DNA from: Sphingomonas chungangi
GTDB lineage: Bacteria; Pseudomonadota; Alphaproteobacteria; Sphingomonadales; Sphingomonadaceae
Direction of reading: 5' to 3'
Assembly: GCF_013778325.1 (NCBI RefSeq)
Contig: NZ_JACEIB010000027.1
Location: 1 to 64,000, forward strand
DNA: 64,000 nucleotides
The notes beneath the pieces were generated by a model. That model saw only the letters and a list, made by a program, of their open reading frames with translations. It made no database searches and had not been told where the DNA came from. The translations under genes and the position numbers were made by a program. Below, one piece after another: positions 53,236 to 61,074 of this stretch (its first letter is position 1; each line of letters starts with the position of its first letter).

Positions 53236-54084
53236 GTGGCCACCACGCTTTCGACTCCAGCAAAATCCGACCGCCGTCGTTCCTCCGAAGGCTGGGGCGG
53301 CGTCATTCGCTTCGTGCTGTCGGTCGCCCTGATGGGGCTGGCGCTCCGTAGCTTCGTCGTGATGCCGCGCAGCATCCCGTCCGAATCGATGATGCCGCGC
53401 CTGCTGGTCGGCGACTATCTGATGGTCGCGAAGTGGCCCTACGGATTCTCGCGCTTCAGCCTGCCTTGGGCGCCTCCCGCGCCGCACGGCCGCCTGTTCG
53501 CGATGGCCCCGCAGCGCGGCGACGTCGTCGTGTTCCGCGCGCCGCCGGACGACAGGTCCGACTACATCAAGCGACTGATCGGCCTGCCGGGCGACCGCAT
53601 CCAGATGAAGGGCGGCCAGCTCTGGCTGAACGGCAAGCCGGTGCCCAAGGTGCGCGAGAGCGATTTCCTGATCCCGATCGCGCCCAATACCGAGTGCAGC
53701 ACGATCGCCAATGTCGAGACGCCCTACGGCCCCGGCGCCGACATCGAGGGCAGGCAGACCTGCCGCTTCGCGCGCTACCGCGAGACGCTGCCGGGCGGCG
53801 TGAGCTACGACGTACTCGACCAGGGCGACACGCCGCAGGACGACACGCCCGTCTTCACCGTGCCCGCTGGCCACTATTTCATGATGGGCGACAATCGCGA
53901 CATGTCCGCCGACAGCCGCTTCCCGGCCGTCCCCGGCGCCGGCATCGGCTTCGTGCCGGCCGAGAATCTGGAGGGCCGCGCGCTCTTCACCATCTGGTCG
54001 ACCGACGGCTCCTCGCACTGGACAAATCCCGCCAGCTGGTGGCACGCGCTGAGGCCCGACCGGATCGGGCACGGCTTCCGGTGA
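53236..54084 (+). CDS. lepB: signal peptidase I
   Basis: The 282-residue inner-membrane protease cuts Sec signal peptides. It has one N-terminal membrane segment (VIRFVLSVALMGLALRSFVV), the catalytic IPSESMMPRL with Ser51, DYIKRLIGLPGD with Lys112 and MMGDNRDMSADSR. The GTG at 53236 is a weak choice (poor ribosome site); further upstream starts give only unlikely sequence. It overlaps rnc as GTGA, the usual lepB-rnc-era order. Confidence 0.92.
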   Translation: MATTLSTPAKSDRRRSSEGWGGVIRFVLSVALMGLALRSFVVMPRSIPSESMMPRLLVGDYLMVAKWPYGFSRFSLPWAPPAPHGRLFAMAPQRGDVVVFRAPPDDRSDYIKRLIGLPGDRIQMKGGQLWLNGKPVPKVRESDFLIPIAPNTECSTIANVETPYGPGADIEGRQTCRFARYRETLPGGVSYDVLDQGDTPQDDTPVFTVPAGHYFMMGDNRDMSADSRFPAVPGAGIGFVPAENLEGRALFTIWSTDGSSHWTNPASWWHALRPDRIGHGFR

Positions 54085-54749
54085 GCGACGCGCCGCCTCC
54101 GGAGATCACGCAAGTCCTCGACCACGAGCCTCGCGATCCCGCCCTCTTCCTGACCGCGCTCACCCATTCCAGCCATGCCGGCGAGAGCTATCAACGGCTG
54201 GAATTCCTCGGCGACCGCGTGCTCGGCCTCGTCATGGGTGAATGGCTGTTCAAGACCTTCCCGTCCGAGCCCGAGGGCAAGCTCTCGCGCCGTTTGAACG
54301 CGCTGGTATCCGGCGAGACCTGCGCGGAGATCGCGAAGGAACTCGATCTCGGCCGCCACATCCGCATGGGCAAGCAGGCGCGCGACGACGGCGCGCAATA
54401 TTCCACCTACGTGCTGGGCGACGTGGTGGAGGCGTTGATCGGCGCGCTGTTCGTCGAGGCCGGGATCGATGGCGCCCGTGCCTTCATTCGCAAGGCCTGG
54501 GGTGATCGCGTCCACTCGCAGGGCAAGGCGCCTAAGCATCCCAAGGCGGAGCTACAGGAATTCGCCGCCGCGAAGCAGTGGCGCCCGCCCGTTTATGAAA
54601 CCACCCACCGCGGCGGCCCGCACCATGCGCCCGTCTTCACTATCACCGTCTCGATCCCCGGCCGCGCCAGCGCCGAGGCCAAGGGCAGCTCCAAGCAGGA
54701 GGCCGAGACCGAGGCGGCGCGCAATCTACTCAAGGAATTGAAGTCATGA
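54081..54749 (+). CDS. rnc: ribonuclease III
   Basis: The 222-residue enzyme cuts double-stranded RNA in rRNA and mRNA processing. It shows QRLEFLGDRVLG with the RNase III signature, GDVVEALIGALF with the second acidic cluster, and a C-terminal dsRNA-binding domain (HPKAELQEFAAAKQW and GSSKQEAETEAARNLL). GTG 54081 overlaps lepB and its stop overlaps era as ATGA. Confidence 0.95.
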   Translation: MSDAPPPEITQVLDHEPRDPALFLTALTHSSHAGESYQRLEFLGDRVLGLVMGEWLFKTFPSEPEGKLSRRLNALVSGETCAEIAKELDLGRHIRMGKQARDDGAQYSTYVLGDVVEALIGALFVEAGIDGARAFIRKAWGDRVHSQGKAPKHPKAELQEFAAAKQWRPPVYETTHRGGPHHAPVFTITVSIPGRASAEAKGSSKQEAETEAARNLLKELKS

Positions 54750-55642
54750 CCCAGCGCTGCGGCCTCGTCGCCGTCGTCGGCGCGCCCAATGCGGGCAAGT
54801 CCACCCTCGTCAACGCACTCGTCGGGCAGAAGGTGGCGATCGTCAGCCCCAAGGCGCAGACCACCCGCGTCCGCCTGATGGGCATCGCGATCGAGGGCGA
54901 CAGCCAGATCCTGCTGGTCGATACGCCCGGTATCTTCGATCCGCGCCGCAGGCTCGATCGCGCGATGGTCGCGGCAGCGTGGAGCGGTGCCGAGAATGCC
55001 GATGTGATCGCACTCGTCATCGACGCCAAGACTGGCGTCACCAAGCGCGTGCAGCCGCTGGTCGACACGCTCGCCAAGCGGCCCGAGCCCAAGATCGTCA
55101 TCCTCAACAAGGTGGACGTGACGCCGAAGGAAAAGCTGCTCGCCACCGCGCAGGCGCTGCAGGAGCAGCTGTCGCCCGAGGATATCCTGTTCGTCTCTGC
55201 GACCACAGGTGACGGCATCCCGCAACTCAAGACGCTGCTGGCGAGCCGCGTGCCGGAAGGGCCGTGGCACTTCCCCGAAGATCAGGTCTCCGACGCCACC
55301 GACCGCATGCTCGCGGCCGAAGTGACCCGCGAACAGCTCTACCTCCAGCTCCACGCGGAGCTGCCCTACGCCTGCGCGGTCGAGACCGAGAAATATGAGG
55401 AGCGTAGCGACGGTTCGGTCGCGATCCACCAGCAGATTCTCGTCGCGCGGGACAGCCAGAAGGCGATCATCCTCGGGGCGCGTGGCGCGCGGCTGAAGGA
55501 GATCGGCAGCCGCGCGCGCGGCGAACTGGCGACGCTGCTAGGCGCCAAGAAGGTCCACCTCTTCCTCCACGTGAAGGTGAAGCCGGATTGGGAGGAGGAC
55601 CGCGCCCTCTATCGCGAGATCGGGCTGGACTGGGTCGACTGA
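54746..55642 (+). CDS. era: GTPase Era
   Basis: The 298-residue GTPase helps 30S ribosome maturation. It has GAPNAGKST (G1), DTPGIFDPRR (G3), NKVD (G4) and a C-terminal KH domain with KAIILGARGARLKEIGSRAR. Start ATG 54746 overlaps rnc; its stop TGA shares one base with the next ATG. Confidence 0.96.
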   Translation: MTQRCGLVAVVGAPNAGKSTLVNALVGQKVAIVSPKAQTTRVRLMGIAIEGDSQILLVDTPGIFDPRRRLDRAMVAAAWSGAENADVIALVIDAKTGVTKRVQPLVDTLAKRPEPKIVILNKVDVTPKEKLLATAQALQEQLSPEDILFVSATTGDGIPQLKTLLASRVPEGPWHFPEDQVSDATDRMLAAEVTREQLYLQLHAELPYACAVETEKYEERSDGSVAIHQQILVARDSQKAIILGARGARLKEIGSRARGELATLLGAKKVHLFLHVKVKPDWEEDRALYREIGLDWVD

Positions 55643-56334
55643 TGGGAATCGCGCTGATCTGCCTCGATGCCGACGACACGCTCTGGCACAACGAGAAGCA
55701 TTTCGGCGCGACCTTCGCCGCCTTCGAACATATCGTCGCCCCGTTCGACGAGGCAGGCATCGCGCGCGAAACGCTCGACGCGGTCCAGATCCGCAACCTG
55801 AAGCTCTACGGCTATGGCGCGAAGAGCTTCACCCTCTCGATGATCGAGGCGGCGCTGGAGGTCGGCGGCGATCGGATGCCGGGCGACGCCGTGGCCTGCA
55901 TCCTCGCGGCGGGACGCGAATTGCTGGCGCATCCGGTCGAGTTGCTGCCGGGCATCGAGGAGACGCTGGACGCGCTGGCGGATCGCGCCCGGCTGGTACT
56001 CGTCACCAAGGGCGACCTGCTGCACCAGGAGACCAAGCTGGCCGCGTCCGGCCTGGGCGAGCGCTTCTCCGGCATCGAGATCGTCAGCGACAAGACTGCG
56101 GACACGTTCCGCCGGGTCTTCCAACGCCATGACGTCACGGCCGACCGCGCACTGATGGCGGGCGATTCCTTGCGATCGGACATCCTGCCCGCACTCTCGG
56201 CCGGCGCCTTCGCGGCACACGTCCCGCACGCCCTTCCATGGGCGCACGAAATGGCCGACGAACCGACCGACCATCCGCGCTTCCGCAAGTTGGAGCGACT
56301 GGCCGAAGTGGTGGAGTGGATCGACAGCCTCTGA
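55642..56334 (+). CDS. HAD-family hydrolase
   Basis: The 230-residue protein has the HAD motif I LDADDTLW, motif II LVTKGD, and MAGDSLRSDILPA as motif IV. It is a YjjG- or PgpB-like small-molecule phosphatase of unknown substrate. It overlaps era by one base (TGATG), so it is in the lepB-rnc-era transcript. Confidence 0.8.
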   Translation: MGIALICLDADDTLWHNEKHFGATFAAFEHIVAPFDEAGIARETLDAVQIRNLKLYGYGAKSFTLSMIEAALEVGGDRMPGDAVACILAAGRELLAHPVELLPGIEETLDALADRARLVLVTKGDLLHQETKLAASGLGERFSGIEIVSDKTADTFRRVFQRHDVTADRALMAGDSLRSDILPALSAGAFAAHVPHALPWAHEMADEPTDHPRFRKLERLAEVVEWIDSL

Positions 56335-56356
56335 TCGCTTCGGTTAGGCTGCGGCC

Positions 56357-57025
56357 ATGATCCGCAGACTCGCCCTCCCCCTCGCCGCGCTGGTCGCCGG
56401 TGCCGCCTTCGCCCAGACGGCTCCGACACCGACCGCACCCGCCGCCGCGCCCACGCCCGCCGCGACCGTGCAAGTCACGCTCACCACCAGCGAGGGGCCG
56501 ATCATCCTCGCGCTGGAGAAGGACAAGGCGCCGATCACCACCGCCAACTTCCTCCATTATGTCGATGCGAAACGCTTCGACGGCACGACCTTCTACCGCA
56601 CCGTGAAGGTGGCGGACGGCTTCGGGCTGGTGCAGGGCGGCATCGGGCAGGATCCGAAGAAAGCCTTCCCCCCGATCAGGCACGAGCCGACCACCAAGAC
56701 CGGGCTCAGCCATGTCGACGGCGCGATCTCGATGGCGATGAATGCGCCCGGCACCGCGCGGGGCGATTTCTTCATCATGGTCGGTGCCTCACCCTCGATG
56801 GACGCGACCGCCACGCAACCGGGCTATGCGGTGTTCGGCAGGGTCGTGCAGGGCATGGACATCGCCCGCAGGATCCTCGACGCACCGACCGATCCGAACA
56901 AGGGCAAGGCCGACGGCATGGCCAACCAGATCATCGCCGCCCCCATCAAGATCATCTCCGCGCGGCGGACCAATACGCCGATCACGCCGCCCGCACCGCC
57001 GCCCCCGCCCGCCCCGGCTTCCTGA
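56357..57025 (+). CDS. periplasmic peptidyl-prolyl isomerase (cyclophilin)
   Basis: The 222-residue protein has a signal peptide (about 1-19, ending GAAFAQ), a Pro/Ala/Thr linker, then a cyclophilin domain (TTSEGPIILALEKDKAPITTANF, FYRTVKVADGF, GDFFIMVGASPSMD). The usual Arg-Phe-His block is changed to FYRTVKV, as in the bacterial PpiA-like group. It has a Pro-rich C-terminal tail. It follows the HAD gene by 22 bases. Confidence 0.85.
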   Translation: MIRRLALPLAALVAGAAFAQTAPTPTAPAAAPTPAATVQVTLTTSEGPIILALEKDKAPITTANFLHYVDAKRFDGTTFYRTVKVADGFGLVQGGIGQDPKKAFPPIRHEPTTKTGLSHVDGAISMAMNAPGTARGDFFIMVGASPSMDATATQPGYAVFGRVVQGMDIARRILDAPTDPNKGKADGMANQIIAAPIKIISARRTNTPITPPAPPPPPAPAS

Positions 57026-57050
57026 CGTTTCCCGCAGGTTTCCGCCTCTC

Positions 57051-57064
57051 TTGCAGCGATGCAA
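57051..57064. promoter_or_regulatory. TTGCA/TGCAA inverted repeat upstream of the TonB-dependent receptor
   Basis: TTGCA (57051-57055) and TGCAA (57060-57064) form an inverted repeat around 4 bases, 59 bases before the receptor start. It shares half-sites with the EPS elements. Confidence 0.25.
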
Positions 57065-57122
57065 TCGAGTGCGACGGACAACATGCTAGGGGCGCACCGT
57101 TCAAAGGGCGGGAAAGACGATC

Positions 57123-59870
57123 GTGTACAAGGGGTATTGGCGCCTGTCGGTGGCGCTCGGGGCGTTGGCGGCCTGCCACCCGGCATTCGCGCAGGATGCG
57201 CCCGCGCCCGACAATGTCGATCAGGAGATCGTCGTCAACGGCGTCCATCAGGCGCTGCCCGGCGCGGTGGTCGGCGACATCCCGCCCGAGCTGCAATATG
57301 GCCCCGCCGATATCCGCGCTTATGGCGTGAGCTCCGTCGCGGACCTGCTCAACGAGCTGGCGCCCGAAATCACCTCGGTGCGCGGGCGCGGCGGCGAGGC
57401 GCCGGCAGTGCTGCTCAACGGGCGGCGCATCTCAAGCTTCTCGGAAATCCGCGACCTGCCGACCGAGGCGATCCTGCGTGTCGACATCCTGCCGGAGGAG
57501 GTCGCGCTCAAATACGGCTATTCGGCCGATCAGAAGGTGGTGAACATCGTGCTGCGCCGCCGCTTTCGCGCGCTGACGGTGGAGGGCAACGGCGCCACTT
57601 CCACCGATGGCGGCGGCACGAACGGCCTTGGCGATTTCACGCTGACCCGCATCCATGGCGACGACCGCCTCAATATCGACGCCAAGGTTCAGGGCGCCGA
57701 CAGCCTGCTGGAAAGCGACCGCGATCTGGTCTCGCGCGCAACCGGGCGGCCCTATGATCGTATCGGCAACGTCGTCGCATCGGACGGCAGTCTCGATGCG
57801 CTCGGCGGGGCGAGCGTCGCAGGCGTCGGCCCGGGTGCGGCGAGCGGCACGCCGACGCTCGGCGACTTCAACGCCGGCGTCGCCAACACCACCGACATCT
57901 CGCCTTATCGCACGCTGACGCCCGCCACCAAGGAAGCGACGCTCAACGCGGTGCTGGCGCACCCCTTCTCGCGCAAGATCAACGGCACGCTCAACGGCAC
58001 GTTCGATGCGAGCCAGAGCGACGCATTGCGGGGGCTGGCCGGCTCCAACCTGCTGGTGCCTTCGACCGATCCGTTCAATCCGTTCGGCGAGGATATCGCG
58101 CTCTACCGCTATCTCGGCAGCGATCCGCTGAGGCAGCGGACACAGTCGATCTCCGGGCATCTCGGCGGCACGCTCAATGCCGATGTGGCGAAGTGGCGGC
58201 TGAATTTCACCGCCAACTACGACTATGCCGAGACGCTGACGCACACACAGACCGGCACCGATATCGGCGATCTGAACGATGCGCTGGCGTCCGGTGATCC
58301 GACGCTCAACCTGTTCGGCACCATTCCGGCGAGCCTGATCGGCGGCACGCTGACCACGAAGGCGCGCGGCGTGTCGAACAGCGGCAACGTGCAGTTCGTC
58401 GGCACCGGGCCGCTGTTCGATCTTCCGGCCGGCCCCTTCTCGACAACCGTGAAGCTCGGCCTGACCGCCAGCGGTTTCCATTCGACATCGAGCCGCTTGG
58501 GTGAGACGCAGGAGACCAGCCTCTCGCGGCGCGACGGCAGCGCGCAGTTCAACTTCGATCTACCGCTGACCAGCCGCAAGCATCATGTACTGGGCGCGAT
58601 CGGCGATCTCACCGCCAACGCCAACGTAGCGGTGGATCAACTTTCGGATTTCGGCACGCTCTGGACGCTGGGCTACGGCGCCAACTGGACGCCGCGCGAC
58701 GGCATCACCTTCATCGCGTCAGCCACCCACGATCGCGGCGCGCCGACCATCCAGCAGCTCGGCAATCCGGTGATCGCGACGCCGGGTGCGCGCGTCTTCG
58801 ACTATCGCACCGGCCAGACGGTCGACGTCACCGAGATCGCCGGGGGCAACCCGGACCTGAAGGCCGACAGCCGCCATGTCGAGAAGGTCGGCCTGACGCT
58901 GAAGCCCTTCGCGAAGACCGACCTCACCTTCACCGCCAACTATATCCATTCGACGATCCGCAACGCGATCGCGGCCTTGCCCTCCCCCACCGCGGCGATC
59001 GAGGAGGCCTTTCCCGATCGCTTCACGCGCGATGACGACGGGGACCTGACCGCGATCGACGTCCGCCCGGTCAATCTCTACCGCGAGCGGCGCGAGGAGC
59101 TGCGCTGGGGCCTGAACTTCACGCAGAAGCTGAAGACCTCGAAGAAGGTGATCGATGCCTTCCGCGCGCTGCGCGAATCCGGTGCTTTCCGGCGTCCGCC
59201 CGGCGGTGGCGATGCGCCTCCGCCGCCTCAGGGTGGCAGCGGTGGCACGGCCGCCGGAGATCGCAATGCTCCGTCGCCCGGCGGCGGCAACGGCGGAGGC
59301 TCCGCTGGCGGCCGAGGCGGTGGCGGAGGAGGCCGTGGAGGATTCGGCGGCGGCGGTGGACGCGGCGGCGGCTTTGGAGGCGGCGGCGGACGGCTCCAGC
59401 TCTCGATCTACCACACCTGGTATTTTCGCGACGACATCCTGACGCGCCCCGGCGGGCCGACGCTCGATCTGCTCGACGGCGGCACTTCGGGCTCGGGCGG
59501 CGGCCAGCCACGCCACCAGATCGACGTCCAGCTCGGCGCGACCAACAACGGCATCGGCGTCCGCCTCACCGGCGAATGGCAGAGCGCCACCACCGTGAAC
59601 GGCGGCACCGACAGCGCGACCGGCGATCTGCATTTCTCGTCGCTCGCCACCGCCAACCTGCGGATCTTCGCGGATCTCGGGCAGAACCCGGCACTGATGA
59701 AGCACAAATGGGCGCGCGGCATGCGGGTGACGCTGTCGATCAACAACATCACCGACAGCCGTCAGCATGTCCGCGATGCCAACGGCGACACGCCGCTCAG
59801 CTATCAGCCGGCCTATCTCGATCCGATGGGGCGGACGATCAAGCTGAGCATCCGCAAGCTGTTCTTCTAG
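57123..59870 (+). CDS. TonB-dependent outer-membrane receptor with a glycine-rich insertion
   Basis: The 915-residue protein has a signal peptide (about 1-23, ending PAFAQ), a plug domain (VSSVADLLNELAPEITSVRGRGGEAPAVLLNGRRISSF is typical, ending LPEEVALKYGYSADQ) and a long beta-barrel. Near residues 685-760 it has an unusual run of Gly, Arg and Pro (for example GGGGRGGFGGGGGRGGG). The barrel ends with an aromatic Phe (SIRKLFF). It probably takes up a carbohydrate or iron chelate; the ligand is unknown. GTG 57123 has a modest ribosome site. It converges with the 78-residue gene. Confidence 0.82.
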   Translation: MYKGYWRLSVALGALAACHPAFAQDAPAPDNVDQEIVVNGVHQALPGAVVGDIPPELQYGPADIRAYGVSSVADLLNELAPEITSVRGRGGEAPAVLLNGRRISSFSEIRDLPTEAILRVDILPEEVALKYGYSADQKVVNIVLRRRFRALTVEGNGATSTDGGGTNGLGDFTLTRIHGDDRLNIDAKVQGADSLLESDRDLVSRATGRPYDRIGNVVASDGSLDALGGASVAGVGPGAASGTPTLGDFNAGVANTTDISPYRTLTPATKEATLNAVLAHPFSRKINGTLNGTFDASQSDALRGLAGSNLLVPSTDPFNPFGEDIALYRYLGSDPLRQRTQSISGHLGGTLNADVAKWRLNFTANYDYAETLTHTQTGTDIGDLNDALASGDPTLNLFGTIPASLIGGTLTTKARGVSNSGNVQFVGTGPLFDLPAGPFSTTVKLGLTASGFHSTSSRLGETQETSLSRRDGSAQFNFDLPLTSRKHHVLGAIGDLTANANVAVDQLSDFGTLWTLGYGANWTPRDGITFIASATHDRGAPTIQQLGNPVIATPGARVFDYRTGQTVDVTEIAGGNPDLKADSRHVEKVGLTLKPFAKTDLTFTANYIHSTIRNAIAALPSPTAAIEEAFPDRFTRDDDGDLTAIDVRPVNLYRERREELRWGLNFTQKLKTSKKVIDAFRALRESGAFRRPPGGGDAPPPPQGGSGGTAAGDRNAPSPGGGNGGGSAGGRGGGGGGRGGFGGGGGRGGGFGGGGGRLQLSIYHTWYFRDDILTRPGGPTLDLLDGGTSGSGGGQPRHQIDVQLGATNNGIGVRLTGEWQSATTVNGGTDSATGDLHFSSLATANLRIFADLGQNPALMKHKWARGMRVTLSINNITDSRQHVRDANGDTPLSYQPAYLDPMGRTIKLSIRKLFF
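59190..59400 (+). repeat. glycine-rich low-complexity segment in the receptor
   Basis: Codons for about 70 residues dominated by Gly with Arg, Pro and Ser, lying within the barrel domain (likely a surface loop). Confidence 0.7.
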
Positions 59871-60103
59871 GAGCGCCGCCGGCGCGACTGCGGCCTCTTG
59901 CGTCGCGCCTTGAGCAGCTCGCGGACATGGTGAAGCGTCAGGCGCAGCTCGCTCCGTGAAACCGATCGCGCCGGATCGGCCATTTTCCGGCGCACGACCT
60001 GTATCGCATCCTCGCCATGTTCATGGACGAGCAGCCCCGCTTCCCGCCGCGCCTCACGCCGCCGCACCCTGGACAGGCGCAGATAGTCTATCAGAACCAA
60101 CAT
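59867..60103 (-). CDS. small basic conserved-looking hypothetical protein
   Basis: The 78-residue product is highly basic (many Arg), with LVLIDYLRLSRVRRREARREAG at the start and RRKRPQSRRRRS at the end. No motif recognised. ATG 60103 with GAGAGG upstream. It overlaps the receptor gene by 4 bases, convergent. Could be a nucleic-acid-binding protein, or not real. Confidence 0.4.
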   Translation of the reverse strand: MLVLIDYLRLSRVRRREARREAGLLVHEHGEDAIQVVRRKMADPARSVSRSELRLTLHHVRELLKARRKRPQSRRRRS

Positions 60104-60178
60104 GTGCCTCTCCCACGGTCCTGTTTTCTACTGCTTACTCCCATCGACCCGCTTCCCGACAAGTCTAATTGTAACGGA

Positions 60179-60213
60179 TGCATTGCAACCTGGCACGGTA
60201 ATAATACGGTGCC
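60179..60213. promoter_or_regulatory. candidate regulatory elements upstream of the GST gene
   Basis: TGCATTGCA at 60179-60187 matches the core of the EPS element. GGCAC (60192-60196) and GTGCC (60209-60213) form an inverted repeat around 12 AT-rich bases. The start codon is at 60284. Confidence 0.25.
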
Positions 60214-60283
60214 GCACCACCGTCGCTTGCCAATCGCGAGGTGCCGCCCGACATGACGAAGCCGAAACCATCGGAGTCTCGTC

Positions 60284-60988
60284 ATGGCCGACCTGTCCGC
60301 CTTCCCCGTCACCGCGAAATGGCCTGCGCAGCGGCCGGACGTCATCCAGCTCTATTCGCTGCCGACGCCCAACGGCGTGAAGGTCAGCATCGCGCTGGAG
60401 GAACTGGAGCTTCCCTACGAACCGCACGCGATCGACATCGGCAGGAACGAGACGTGGACGCCCGAATATCTCTCGCTCAACCCCAACGGCAAGATCCCGG
60501 CGATCATCGATCCGGACGGCCCCGGCGGAAAGCCGATCGGCCTGTTCGAGAGCGGGGCGATCCTGATCTACCTCGCCGACAAGACGGGCAAGCTGATGCC
60601 GATCGACCCGGCCCAACGCTACGAGGCGCTGCAGTGGATTTTCTTCCAGATGGCGGCGGTCGGCCCGATGTTCGGCCAGCTCGGTTTCTTCCACCGCTTC
60701 GCCGGCAAGGAGTATGAAGATAAGCGCCCGCGCGACCGTTACCTTGCGGAAACCAAGCGTCTGCTCGGCGTGCTCGACGATCGGCTGTCCAGCCGCGCCT
60801 ATATGATGGGCGAGGAATACGGCATGGTCGATATCGCGCTGCTCGGTTGGGTGCGCAACCTGATCGGCTTCTACGAGGCGCGCGAGATCACGGATTATGA
60901 TGCGCTGAAGCACGTGCCCGGCTGGCTCGATCGCTGCGTCGCGCGGCCAGCCGTGCAGCGCGGCGTGACAATCCCGGCGCGCCCCTGA
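60284..60988 (+). CDS. glutathione S-transferase (YghU/Nu-class-like)
   Basis: The 234-residue protein has an N-terminal thioredoxin-like domain (IQLYSLPTPNGVKVSIALEE, LNPNGKIPAIID, LFESGAILIYLA with the Glu-Ser glutathione-binding pair) and a C-terminal helical domain (MGEEYGMVDIALLGWV). The TPNG near residues 28-31 is typical of the YghU/YfcG class, which use Thr or Asn for GSH. ATG 60284 with GGAG upstream. Confidence 0.88.
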   Translation: MADLSAFPVTAKWPAQRPDVIQLYSLPTPNGVKVSIALEELELPYEPHAIDIGRNETWTPEYLSLNPNGKIPAIIDPDGPGGKPIGLFESGAILIYLADKTGKLMPIDPAQRYEALQWIFFQMAAVGPMFGQLGFFHRFAGKEYEDKRPRDRYLAETKRLLGVLDDRLSSRAYMMGEEYGMVDIALLGWVRNLIGFYEAREITDYDALKHVPGWLDRCVARPAVQRGVTIPARP

Positions 60989-61002
60989 AGCGTATTGCTT
61001 CA
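60986..61002 (+). terminator. stem-loop overlapping the GST stop
   Basis: TGAAGC (60986-60991) and GCTTCA (60997-61002) pair across a 5-base loop; the left arm begins with the GST stop codon. AT-rich sequence follows. It could also act as an operator for the next gene. Confidence 0.4.
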
Positions 61003-61074
61003 ATAATACATTTGCCAAACCGCAGGGCCTCGGCCTAGCTTGCGGCGAGGGGTTTCTTCCGGAGGATCAATCGC

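Noticed and set aside
60190-60215. Sigma-54 promoter before the GST gene
   Set aside because: CTGGCACGG is present but no TTGC box lies at the required distance.
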